DNA of 64,000 nucleotides, from positions 94,850 through 158,849 of the forward strand of contig JAHDQN010000029.1 in NCBI GenBank assembly GCA_018433775.1, given 5' to 3'. Shown here piece by piece: positions 26,301 to 33,958 of the stretch. Both the position numbers and the translations under genes were made by a program. This DNA is from Deltaproteobacteria bacterium. Its GTDB lineage: Bacteria > Desulfobacterota > Desulfomonilia > UBA1062. How positions within the stretch are numbered: the first letter of the stretch is position 1; each line of letters opens with the position of its first letter. Below the pieces are notes generated by a model. The model was not told the origin of the DNA, ran no database searches, and saw only the letters and a list, made by a program, of their open reading frames with translations.

Positions 26301-27319
26301 TTGCCGTGGCCCGTTTCTGGGCCTCGAAGGCTCGGTACGACCGGTCGCTGGACCGCTACGAAATATGCGGGGTCATGGGGCCCGACGAGTTTCACGACGC
26401 GTACCCGGATGCGGGCGAGCCCGGCATCCACAACAACGCCTTTACGAATATCATGGTTTCCTGGCTGATGTGCCGCTCGCTTGAGATGATGGACATCCTT
26501 CCCGCAGACCGGCGGAAGGTCCTGGTGGAGCATATGTCGCTCAAGAGGGAAGAGCTGGAGCGCTGGGACGATATCAGCCGCAGGATGCGTCTCGTCTTCC
26601 ACGGCGACGGGATCATCAGCCAGTTCGAGGGCTATGGCGAGCTCAGGGAGTTCGACTGGGAAGGCTACCGGAAGAGGTACGGCGACATCCACCGGCTCGA
26701 CCGGATCCTTGAGGCCGAGGGAGACACGACCAACCGCTACAAGGTCTCCAAGCAGGCGGATCTGCTGATGGCCTTCTACCTGCTTTCGGCAGAGGAGCTG
26801 GGCGCCCTGTTCAACCGGCTGGGATATCCCTTCGACCGGGAGACCATCCCCAGAAACATCCAGTACTATCGGAGGCGCACCGCGCACGGCTCAACGCTGA
26901 GCAGGGTGGTCCACTCCTGGGTGCTCTCACGGTCACGGCGCGACACCTCCTGGGATCTTTTTCAGGAGGCCCTTAAGAGCGATATCTCCGATATCCAGGG
27001 CGGGACAACCCATGAGGGAATCCACCTGGGCGCCATGGCAGGGACCGTGGATATCATCCAGCGGTCGTACACCGGGCTGGAAACCAGCGGGGACATCCTG
27101 CGATTCAACCCCTCGCTGCCGCAGGGGCTCAAGTCGGCCCGGTTCACGATGAAGTACCGGCAGCACCGGCTGACCGTGAACATCACGGAACGCCTGCTTC
27201 AGGTCGACAGCGAGCCGCTGGACACGACCCCCATCAGGATCGGCTTCAGGGACCGGGAGTTTGAGCTCAAGGCCGGGAGTATTCTGGAATTCGACCTGCA
27301 CGGATCGGACAGGCGGTGA
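23339..27319 (+). CDS. Three-domain fusion: beta-phosphoglucomutase-like HAD + trehalose-6-phosphatase + GH65 phosphorylase
   Basis: 1326 aa cytoplasmic protein with three enzyme domains. Residues about 10-250: HAD of the beta-phosphoglucomutase type (VVFDMDGVVTSS, VISASRNARAVMEAAG, KGKPAPDIFLEAA, AIVEDALAGVRAG). Residues about 278-510: OtsB-type trehalose-6-phosphate phosphatase (AIFLDYDGTLTPI, AIISGRALPDV, YIGDDVTDEDAF). Residues about 520-1320: glycoside hydrolase family 65 with the catalytic acid in CGVMGPDEFHD (Glu near 1016), HNNAFTN and GGTTHEGIHLGAMAGT. Read together: T6P to trehalose, phosphorolysis to beta-glucose-1-P plus glucose, then to glucose-6-P. Another disaccharide for GH65 is possible. 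ATG 23339 is chosen; a TTG at 23315 overlaps the aldolase stop. The Shine-Dalgarno is weak. Confidence 0.88.
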   Translation: MKREDRGDLFENIDAVVFDMDGVVTSSARAHAAAWKKMFDEYLKERSRRTRERYDPFDDHRDYLRYIDGKPRYEGAQSFLESRGISLAYGNPDDPPGKETVCGLGNLKNRYFREHLEEYGTEPYQSTVDFVHYLKGRGVRVAVISASRNARAVMEAAGVQGLFEEAVDGVDSARMGLKGKPAPDIFLEAARRLKVSPERAAIVEDALAGVRAGKEGNFALVIGIDRGGQGEEMKKQGADIVVTDLSDLCPETEAGGVRAAGLPSALAKIGEIVRTLQEGEPAIFLDYDGTLTPIVQEPAQAVLSERAREVIKRLARHWTVAIISGRALPDVREKVGLDSIIYAGSHGFSIQRPGAASEDRMWQRFLPVFDKAYADLERALQGFGGVHLEFKPYDIALHYRGADEREVPEIERRFDEVAGKFPELRKTAGKKIFELRPNVDWDKGRAVLHLAESLQGPERHVVPLYIGDDVTDEDAFRSVAGRGIGILVSDGDRRTRAKYTLNDPEETARFLEGLAETAERENPRDVWTLVYQGFDPSREMLREALCVTGNGYFATRGAAPESAADEIHYPGTYVAGLYNRLQSTVAGRTIENESMVNVPNWLTLTFRFEDGEWFDLSSVDLLEYRQELDMRRGVLSRTVRFKDGQGRHTRLTQRRFVHICLPHLAGLETTIMPEDFSGTIRVRSAIDGRVENTLVKRYRQLNNRHLAPLENGVSQDGIIWLEVQTSRSGILIAEAVRNRVFLNDRIVHGDACTLAEPGYIGQELAVGVRAGEAVRIEKTAAIYHSRDRAVFEPRAEAEDAARHAAGFADLLEGHVLGWDHLWDLWGIGIETERLRMAQILNLHIFHLLQTVSPNTTDLDAGVPPRGLHGEAYRGLIMWDELFIFPLLNLRMPEITRSLLRYRYRRLPRARRGAREEGYEGAMFPWQSGSNGREEAQSLHLNPESGRWIPDNSHLQRHISIAVAYNAWQYYQVTGDIDFVAFYGAEMMFAVARFWASKARYDRSLDRYEICGVMGPDEFHDAYPDAGEPGIHNNAFTNIMVSWLMCRSLEMMDILPADRRKVLVEHMSLKREELERWDDISRRMRLVFHGDGIISQFEGYGELREFDWEGYRKRYGDIHRLDRILEAEGDTTNRYKVSKQADLLMAFYLLSAEELGALFNRLGYPFDRETIPRNIQYYRRRTAHGSTLSRVVHSWVLSRSRRDTSWDLFQEALKSDISDIQGGTTHEGIHLGAMAGTVDIIQRSYTGLETSGDILRFNPSLPQGLKSARFTMKYRQHRLTVNITERLLQVDSEPLDTTPIRIGFRDREFELKAGSILEFDLHGSDRR

Positions 27320-27453
27320 GTTGTCCCGGTCCGCCGGATTCCGGGGGGTGTACGATCCATTCCTTGTGCGGAACAAAAAAGGGAAAAGGGCCGGAATATC
27401 CCGGGGCCGGTGATGTGAGCGGCGAACCCATGAGGTGGTGACTGCGGATGTCG

Positions 27454-27699
27454 CTAGACGAGAGGCTCGGTCCTTTTCGCCTCGGTCCAGACCTTTTTCT
27501 TGGCATAGAGGTAGCCGAAGATGAATCCCAGGAGGAAGGTCACGGTGAGAACGAGCCATTTGGGCGCCACGAAGAGCGTGAATACGAGAAACTGAAACGA
27601 GGTCATCTCAAAGTTCTGCAGCAGGAAAATGACGATAAGCACCACGCCGATGGCGATGCCGATGAGCTTCGTATTGCTTTTCATTTCACCAAACCCCAT
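27454..27699 (-). CDS. LapA-domain small membrane protein
   Basis: 81 aa, two membrane helices (LIGIAIGVVLIVIFLLQN and WLVLTVTFLLGFIFGYLYA) and a basic C-terminus, the plan of the LapA/DUF1049 family, of which E. coli LapA works with LapB in LPS assembly control. NF.MTSFQFLVF matches the family motif in which a short strand separates the helices. The start may be ATG 27699 (AAAGGGG 9 bases upstream) or ATG 27684. Monocistronic on the minus strand, convergent with the trehalose fusion gene. Confidence 0.8.
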   Translation of the reverse strand: MGFGEMKSNTKLIGIAIGVVLIVIFLLQNFEMTSFQFLVFTLFVAPKWLVLTVTFLLGFIFGYLYAKKKVWTEAKRTEPLV

Positions 27700-28065
27700 G
27701 TAAAAGGCCCCTTTGAGGGATATGTTGGAAGATATTGCACGGACAGGGTGTATGTGTCAATACCGGATGGATATGCCCGATACGAGGCGTCTTCACCCTC
27801 CCGACCCTCTATCCACCCTGTCTTGATTTACTGTCCGGGTTCTCTATCATTACCTGTAGAGTTCATCTTGAGTGTACCGGAACACCATGTCCTCATGAAA
27901 AAGCACGTGTCATTCCAGCGGGTAAGGGGCCGGAAATCCGCATTTGCATGAGAAAACGGCGGCGAGCCCCTCCTTGCATGAGAAAAAAGGGGCTCTCTGA
28001 GGAAAAACCCAGGGCTGTTTTTCAAGTCCGGGCGGAACACTCACGATGCGACGAAGGGAGATGCC
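27700..28065. other. Intergenic region, 366 bp
   Basis: No gene recognised. A hairpin GAGCCCC (27964-27970) / GGGGCTC (27989-27995) lies in its right half. A 13-bp direct repeat TTGCATGAGAAAA occurs twice about 30 bp apart (around 27943 and 27974), the second copy inside the hairpin loop. Promoters for the divergent neighbours must lie here but were not identified. Confidence 0.45.
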
Positions 28066-28365
28066 GTGCCGGTTCTGAAATGGCTGTACGAGAACGAAGG
28101 ATACAAGGGATACGGAGAGTCATCACGCGCGTGGAAGTGCCCCCTGTGCGGCGACGTGCAGCAGGGCGATGACCCGCCCATGGAGTGCCCGTACTGTCTT
28201 GCTCCCCGGGATGCCTTCCGGGAGCTGGGGAAAAAGAGACGGATATCTGCGCGGCAAAACCCGCCCCGGAGCCCGGTTCGTCCCCCCCGGCAGGAGAGAA
28301 GGGCATTGTTCGATAAATACATGACACAGGAGGCGAGTGAATGGATCAGGTCTATAAGAAGCTAG
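28066..28365 (+). CDS. Rubredoxin-like small metal-binding protein
   Basis: 99 aa. Residues about 22-50 hold two Cys pairs, WKCPLCGDVQQGDDPP then MECPYCLAPRDAFREL, the rubredoxin-like/zinc-ribbon domain found at the C-terminus of rubrerythrins and in stand-alone electron carriers. The N-terminus KWLYENEGYKGYGESSRAW and the basic Pro/Arg-rich C-terminal half are not recognised. GTG start at 28066 with GGGAG 6 bases upstream. Its end overlaps the dodecin gene by 25 bp, suggesting coupled translation and a flavin/redox context. Iron versus zinc binding is not decidable. Confidence 0.78.
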   Translation: MPVLKWLYENEGYKGYGESSRAWKCPLCGDVQQGDDPPMECPYCLAPRDAFRELGKKRRISARQNPPRSPVRPPRQERRALFDKYMTQEASEWIRSIRS

Positions 28366-28553
28366 AGATGGTGGGCTCATCCAGGAACAGCGTGGAAGAA
28401 GCGATCGGCAACGCCCTCGAACGGACAGGGGAGGCCGTCAGGCACATGCGCTGGTTCGAGGTTGCCGAGATACGGGGCTATATCGAGAACGGCAAGGTGT
28501 CTTATTACCAGGTGACGCTCAAGGTCGGGGTCGTAGTGGAGCAGCCCGGATAG
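28341..28553 (+). CDS. Dodecin family flavin-binding protein
   Basis: 70 aa, typical dodecin length. The characteristic pattern VYKKLEMVGSS..SVEEAIGNAL and the conserved W-F-E-V-x-E-x-R-G (WFEVAEIRGYIENG) with C-terminal YQVTLKVGV are present. Dodecins assemble as 12-mers that store FMN/riboflavin or CoA. GGAGGCGAG precedes the ATG. It overlaps the upstream rubredoxin-like gene by 25 bp. Confidence 0.93.
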   Translation: MDQVYKKLEMVGSSRNSVEEAIGNALERTGEAVRHMRWFEVAEIRGYIENGKVSYYQVTLKVGVVVEQPG

Positions 28554-28694
28554 AGAACACGCCCCTGCCGGATCACAGGCATCTGTTCCGCGCCCGTTCT
28601 TTTGTCAAGGGACATCCTCCTGATCAGGCGTTAAAGCGCGGGAGATTCGATCTTCCGGTGCCTGCCGCCCTGATCGAAAAAATTCTCCCTATCG

Positions 28695-30095
28695 TCAGCT
28701 CGATATCCTGATCTTCTCTTCATCCATCTGCACAGGAAGGGGGATCGACCGTCTGGTGAACAGGTATTTCCCGGATTTCTCCCTGGGTATTTCGTCGACG
28801 ATCTCGAAATGCACGCGCATGCCGTGACCGAAAAGCTGCTCGACCATGGTCTTCTGGTGCTGCATATTCTCAGGGGTGGGGGACGGGTCTTTGGTCACCC
28901 GGATAGTCAGGTGATCGATCCGGTCCTGGATCACCTGCATCTGGCCCACCAGATCGGGCGCCTCGCCGATGAGGTACAGGTTGAGGGCTGCCGGGGTGAC
29001 GCGCCTTCCCTCAGGGCTCACGAGCATGTCGCCCGAACGTCCCGCGATCCTCTCGAGCAGGGGGAGTCCCCTTCCGCAGGGGCAGGTCCTGCTGCCGAGC
29101 GTGCCCTCGTCGCCGGTGTCGTACCTGATCAGCGGCATTCCGTAGTTGAGAAGGTCCGTAACGATCAGCTCCCCTGCCCGCCCATCGTGCTCGCCATATC
29201 CATTGAGCCCGTTCACCTCGAGATGGAGGCACTCGGCATTGACATGCATGCCCCGGTGGACCTCGCACTCCTGGGCAATGGGCCCCGCCTCCCGCGAGCG
29301 GTAAGAGTCGAACACCGGGCAGTCGAATGCCCTCGAGATGCTGCGGCGCTGGTGTGTATAGAGGGGCTCGCCTGTGGTCACGACGGCCTTCAGCGGGATA
29401 TCCGCCCACCCGGTGCTCTGCACGAACCGGGCGAGATCATGGAGCGGGCTGCTGAATGCACGAATGATGGTCGGGCGTTTTTTCACGATCTTCCGCAGGA
29501 ATTCTTCGCAGGCGGCATCGTCGACCACGGCTGCCGGAAACACGATCTGCCTGCGGAAGAACTCGTTTCTGATCAAAGACCTCATTGTGCGGTACCCCAC
29601 ATGGTCCTGACGGGCCGGCCAGACCACCCCGACGGGTTCGCCGAAGTCCCATCCGGTCCATCTTTCAAACCGGTATATGCCGGCCTCCTTTCCGGCGAGG
29701 CAGTCGTTGCTGCGATAAAACCTCATCTGCACCCCGGTGGTCCCTCCGGTCTGAGAGAGATGGAGGTCCCCCGGGGCGTGATTCTTCGCCACCATATCCG
29801 GGAGATTGTCCCGCACCTCTTCCCGGGTGAGCACGGGCAGGGTTTTTATTGCATCGAGGTGCCTGAATGTATAGGGATTGAATCCGGCCTCCTGAAATCT
29901 CCTGCGGTAGAAATCCGTATGCTCATAGGCATGGATCATGATCTTCTTCAGGCGGATCTGCTGCAGCTGCATGATGCGCTCCGCCGGCCAGAACTGGCTG
30001 TCTTCCAGGGAACGGAGCTCCTGCATGATCCCTCCGAGCCCCTCCCGGTATGCAAAAAACGGGAATGAAACACGTTTTACGAAAGAGCGCAGCAT
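28695..30095 (-). CDS. PaaK/CapK-like adenylate-forming enzyme
   Basis: 466 aa protein of the phenylacetate-CoA ligase / coenzyme F390 synthetase family. Phosphate-binding loop LSQTGGTTGVQMRFY at about residues 113-127; FDSYRSREAGPIAQEC replaces the usual YG.TE region; PLIRYDTGDEGTLGSRTCPCGRGLPLLERIAGRSGDML follows. The CxCGR segment may bind metal as in PaaK relatives. These proteins activate aryl or other acids as adenylates; capsule/exopolysaccharide-linked versions also exist. AAAGGAGG lies 7 bases before ATG 30095. It is divergent from the molybdoenzyme/desulfurase gene and has no operon partner here. Confidence 0.85.
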   Translation of the reverse strand: MLRSFVKRVSFPFFAYREGLGGIMQELRSLEDSQFWPAERIMQLQQIRLKKIMIHAYEHTDFYRRRFQEAGFNPYTFRHLDAIKTLPVLTREEVRDNLPDMVAKNHAPGDLHLSQTGGTTGVQMRFYRSNDCLAGKEAGIYRFERWTGWDFGEPVGVVWPARQDHVGYRTMRSLIRNEFFRRQIVFPAAVVDDAACEEFLRKIVKKRPTIIRAFSSPLHDLARFVQSTGWADIPLKAVVTTGEPLYTHQRRSISRAFDCPVFDSYRSREAGPIAQECEVHRGMHVNAECLHLEVNGLNGYGEHDGRAGELIVTDLLNYGMPLIRYDTGDEGTLGSRTCPCGRGLPLLERIAGRSGDMLVSPEGRRVTPAALNLYLIGEAPDLVGQMQVIQDRIDHLTIRVTKDPSPTPENMQHQKTMVEQLFGHGMRVHFEIVDEIPREKSGKYLFTRRSIPLPVQMDEEKIRISS

Positions 30096-30540
30096 ACGGC
30101 TTCCTCCTTTCTTTTCAGCACAGAGCGCATCCCGCGTTCCTTCTCTCGTTCATCGGCAGGGGATGTGTGGCGATGCCGGTCATGAGCGGACGCCGCAAAC
30201 GAGAGAATCGAGCGTCTTCCCGGGGATATACGCATTCGGCCAAGACGCAGGCAGGATGAACCATGCCCTTTTATAACAATGGATATGGAGAAACTGACTC
30301 TACATTCATAAGTACTAGGAGTAAAAGTATTACCCGTCCGATATTTCTCAATCCCCTTTCATGAAATTCCGCCTCCATATGCCCTCTCTCCCCCGTGGAG
30401 GACGCCGCCCAAGATCGTTGAAAACTGCGCCGTCCCTTGTCCGGCTGGTTTTCCCTCCCCGAGGCACGTATATTAACCATAGGGGTTTTGTATGCCAGTG
30501 AAGCACCCCTTAAAGCCGGATTTATGAGGTGTCGTCTCCC
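30096..30540. other. Divergent intergenic region before the molybdoenzyme-desulfurase gene
   Basis: About 445 bp without a recognised gene. A 6-bp inverted repeat AGGGGT (30481-30486) / ACCCCT (30505-30510) lies 30 bp before the downstream start and could be an operator or a hairpin in the leader. No terminator or riboswitch recognised. Confidence 0.45.
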
Positions 30541-33500
30541 ATGATGCAGAACGAACGCAGGGCTATCTGCGGAATCTGCCCTGCCGGGTGCTGGGTGATC
30601 GTATCATATGACGAAAAGGGGCGGATTGCTGCGGTCAGGGCCGATGATTCTTCCCCGCTGGGCATGGTCTGTCCCTTGGGGGAGCACTCGGCCGAGATCG
30701 TCTATGCAAAGGAGCGGCTCACTACGCCCTTGAGGCGGACAGGGCCCAAGGGCACCTATGAGTTCGAGGCCGTCTCGTGGGATGATGCCTACGGGGAAAT
30801 TACACGGCGTCTGCAGGCCGTCAAGGCCGAGTCCGGCCCGGAGGCGGCGGCCATCTACACGGGGCGCGGCAGCTTCGAGCTGGCCATGTGCGACGTGTTC
30901 CAGCCCGCGGGCGTGGCGGTGTCCTCCGCATCGAGCGTGCTGTTTCCCTTCGGCTCTCCCAACACCATGGGCGTGGGTGCGCTGTGCTATGTCTCGTACG
31001 CCATGATCGCCCCGCACGTGACCATGGGAGGCATGCACATCAACATGTTTTCCGATATCGAAAACGCCGAGGTGATCGTGGTCTGGGGCGCGAACCCGGC
31101 CACGGACTGCCCGCCCCTGGACTTTGAGCGGGTCCGGAGGGCCCTTGCCCGGGGGGCGGAGGTGGTGGTGATCGACCCCCGCAGAACCCTGACCGCAAAG
31201 CTCCCGGGGGCGCGCTGGGTCCCCATACGCCCCGGCACCGACGGAGCCCTGGCCTTGAGCCTCTGCCGCATCCTCATCGAAGGAGAGCTCGTTGACGAGG
31301 CCTTTGTCCGTGACTGGACTCTCGGCTTCGACGAGTTTGCGCGGTATGCCGGGCACTTCAGGCCGGAGGTGGTCGAGAGCATCACCGGGGTGGAGCGGGA
31401 GACCCAGCGCTTCCTAGCGGAGAGGATCGCGGAAGCCCGGGGCGCGTGCCCGGTCATGTACACAGGACTGGAGTACAGCGACAGCGGGGTCCAGGCCATC
31501 CGCGCCGTCGTGGTGCTCTGGGCCCTGGCCGGCCAGCTGGACGTGCCGGGAGGCAGGTGCTTTTCCATGCCCGCAGACCAGTTTCCGGTCAACCGGCAGG
31601 GGCTCGTGGAAAACCCGGACGTCACAAAAGCCCTGGGGTTCGATACCTTCCCGGTCTACAGCGCCTATCGGGGCGAGTCGCACGCCAATGCCCTGCACGA
31701 GTCCGTGCTGAACGGCAACCCCTACCGCATCCGCTCGCTGATCATCCTGGGGGCATCCATCATCACCTCCTGGCCGCAGCCCGATTTGTGGCGCAGGACC
31801 CTTGGCGCCTTGGACTTCCTGGTCTGCATCGATGTCAACATGACGGCCGATTGCGCCTACGCGGACATCGTGCTGCCGGCGGCCACCTGGTACGAAATCG
31901 AGTCCTACATGCGCTACGGCTCGCTCTTCCGGATCAGGGAACGGGTGATCGGGCCCGTGGGGCAGTCCCGCAACGCCTTCTTCATCCTCGCCCGCCTGGC
32001 GAGCGAGCTGGGCTACGGGCATCTCTATCCGCAGAACGAGGACGAGCTGCTGCGGCACGCGCTGGCATGCTCTCCCTTTACCCTGGAGGATGTCCGGGCC
32101 GCGGGCGGAGAAGCGCGAATACAGACCTCCCTGATGGAGTACCGGAAGTGGGAAAAGGGGCTCCTGCGAAAAGACGGGAAACCGGGCTTCGACACGCCCT
32201 CGGGCAGGGTCGAGATCGCCTCCACCATCCTCGCCGAGCATGGTTTTGAGTCGCTTCCGATTTACACCGAGCCCGCGGAAGGACCCTTGGCGAGCCCTGA
32301 GCTTGCGCGGCACTATCCTCTGGTGTTCAACTCGGGCGCCCGGGTGAGCACGGATTTTCGCAGCCAGCACCATCATGTCCCGGGTCTGGTGAAGCAGCGG
32401 CCGGAACCCACGGTGATGATCAACACGTACGATGCCTCTGCCAGAGGAATCCGGCACGGGGATGCCGTAGTGCTCAAAAGCCCGCGCGGAAGCGTCCGTA
32501 TGCGGGCTGTCGTCACCCCTGACATCGTGCCGGGTGCCGTGGACGCAAACATGGGCGGCGGCGGCCCCCTGGGGCCGGCTGCCTGGCAGCGCTGCAACAT
32601 CAACGAGCTGACGGATCTCAGGTATGATCCCATATCGGGCTTCCCGATTTTCAAGTCGCTTCTGTGCGAGGTCGAGAAGGCGGGAGACGCAGGTAAGAGG
32701 CTCAGGATCGATACCGGCGAGCCGCAGGTTTCCGCCGCAGGCGCCAGGGTCGCGATCGAGCCCGCCGAGAGGATCTATCTGGACAACAATGCCACCACCG
32801 CCCCCGATGCGGAGGTGTGCAGCGAGATGGACTTCGCGCTGAGGAGCCTTTACGGGAATGCCGCGGCCATCCACCGCGACGGACGGGCCGCCCGGGAGGC
32901 TATCGAGAGCGCCCGGCGGAAGGTGGCCGGATTCCTGGGATGTACGGCCAGGCGGATCGTGTTCACCGGAAGCGGGAGCGAGGCCAACAATCTGGCCATC
33001 AAGGGGGCGACCTTTGCCTGTGGGGGCGGGAAAAGGCACCTTGTCACCTCATCCGTGGAGCATCCCTCGGTGCTCCAGGCTTGCCGCTGGCTTGAGAGGC
33101 GGGGATACCGGATAACGTATCTGCCCGTGGACGGCTCCGGCAGGGTGTGCCCGGACGATCTGAGCCGGGCCGTGACCCCCGATACCTTTCTCGTGAGCAT
33201 CATGGCGGCAAACAACGAGACCGGCACGGTGCAGCCTGTCAGGGAGCTCGCCGCTGCTGCGCGGGAAAAGGGGGTGCCCTTCCATACTGATGCGGTCCAG
33301 GCCGCCGGGAGGATCGAGCTCCAGGTAGAGAACCTCGGGGTGGATTTTCTGAGCCTGTCCGCTCACAAGTTTCGCGGTCCCAAGGGAGCCGGAGCACTGT
33401 ATGTGCGCTCCGGCAGATCGCTGGAGCCCCTCGTCCACGGCGGAGGCCAGGAGAACGGCCTGCGGGCGGGCACGGAAAACACCATCGGCATCGTCGGCAT

Positions 33501-33927
33501 GGGCAAGGCGGCGGAGCTGGCCATAAAGCGGCTGTCCGAGATGGAGGGCCGCGTCCGTCCGCTCAGGGATGCCCTGAGGGAGGGGATCATGAGCCTGGTT
33601 CCCGGTGCCCGTGTCAACGGTCATCCCGAACATTGCCTGCCCAACACCCTGAACGTCTCATTGCCCGGGATCAGGGGTGAATCCCTGGTTATCGCGCTCG
33701 ACGCCAGGGGCATCTCCCTCTCGTCGGGTTCTGCATGCCGCTCGGGCAACCCCGCTCCGTCCCATGCCCTGACGGCCATGGGGCTCACCGAGGAGCAGGC
33801 CCACTGCGCTCTTCGCTTTTCCCTGGGGCTGGAGAACACCCGGGACCACATCGAGAGGGTGCTCGAAGAGACGGGACGGGTCATACGCGACTCTCTGAAC
33901 ATGGTGCGTTTTGTATCCTGCCGCTAG
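30541..33927 (+). CDS. Molybdopterin oxidoreductase fused to a NifS/IscS-type cysteine desulfurase
   Basis: 1128 aa single polypeptide. Residues 1-735: Mo/W-bisPGD oxidoreductase of the DMSO-reductase family with an N-terminal 4Fe-4S site (C10-x2-C13-x3-C17-x26-C44), FGSPNTMGVGALC with probable Mo ligand Cys149, AEVIVVWGANPATDCPP, MTADCAYADIVLPAATWYE, and a C-terminal molydopterin-binding barrel. Residues about 745-1128: complete PLP cysteine desulfurase (IYLDNNATTAP, VFTGSGSEANN, ANNETGTVQP, PLP lysine in SLSAHKFRGPKG near K943, catalytic loop SSGSACRSG with C1066). No twin-arginine signal, so cytoplasmic. Start: ATG 30541 with GAGG 11 bases upstream; GTG 30529 is an alternative. An egtD-like gene follows 31 bp later. 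Inferred role: cysteine-derived sulfur is passed to the Mo centre or the substrate for an oxidative C-S bond formation. Confidence 0.9.
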   Translation: MMQNERRAICGICPAGCWVIVSYDEKGRIAAVRADDSSPLGMVCPLGEHSAEIVYAKERLTTPLRRTGPKGTYEFEAVSWDDAYGEITRRLQAVKAESGPEAAAIYTGRGSFELAMCDVFQPAGVAVSSASSVLFPFGSPNTMGVGALCYVSYAMIAPHVTMGGMHINMFSDIENAEVIVVWGANPATDCPPLDFERVRRALARGAEVVVIDPRRTLTAKLPGARWVPIRPGTDGALALSLCRILIEGELVDEAFVRDWTLGFDEFARYAGHFRPEVVESITGVERETQRFLAERIAEARGACPVMYTGLEYSDSGVQAIRAVVVLWALAGQLDVPGGRCFSMPADQFPVNRQGLVENPDVTKALGFDTFPVYSAYRGESHANALHESVLNGNPYRIRSLIILGASIITSWPQPDLWRRTLGALDFLVCIDVNMTADCAYADIVLPAATWYEIESYMRYGSLFRIRERVIGPVGQSRNAFFILARLASELGYGHLYPQNEDELLRHALACSPFTLEDVRAAGGEARIQTSLMEYRKWEKGLLRKDGKPGFDTPSGRVEIASTILAEHGFESLPIYTEPAEGPLASPELARHYPLVFNSGARVSTDFRSQHHHVPGLVKQRPEPTVMINTYDASARGIRHGDAVVLKSPRGSVRMRAVVTPDIVPGAVDANMGGGGPLGPAAWQRCNINELTDLRYDPISGFPIFKSLLCEVEKAGDAGKRLRIDTGEPQVSAAGARVAIEPAERIYLDNNATTAPDAEVCSEMDFALRSLYGNAAAIHRDGRAAREAIESARRKVAGFLGCTARRIVFTGSGSEANNLAIKGATFACGGGKRHLVTSSVEHPSVLQACRWLERRGYRITYLPVDGSGRVCPDDLSRAVTPDTFLVSIMAANNETGTVQPVRELAAAAREKGVPFHTDAVQAAGRIELQVENLGVDFLSLSAHKFRGPKGAGALYVRSGRSLEPLVHGGGQENGLRAGTENTIGIVGMGKAAELAIKRLSEMEGRVRPLRDALREGIMSLVPGARVNGHPEHCLPNTLNVSLPGIRGESLVIALDARGISLSSGSACRSGNPAPSHALTAMGLTEEQAHCALRFSLGLENTRDHIERVLEETGRVIRDSLNMVRFVSCR

Positions 33928-33958
33928 GATTTTATCCGGCAGGGAAAGGATGATACCC

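Noticed and set aside
27943..27995. Two TTGCATGAGAAAA words as a short CRISPR-like repeat
   Set aside because: Only two copies, 13 bp long and about 30 bp apart, one inside a hairpin; no array and no cas genes in the window.
32700..32790. The junction between molybdoenzyme and desulfurase as an assembly or frameshift artefact
   Set aside because: The frame is continuous with no stop, codon use is uniform through the linker, and both domains are complete; a single base error would not create an in-frame fusion of two intact domains with a plausible linker. Still worth confirming in relatives.
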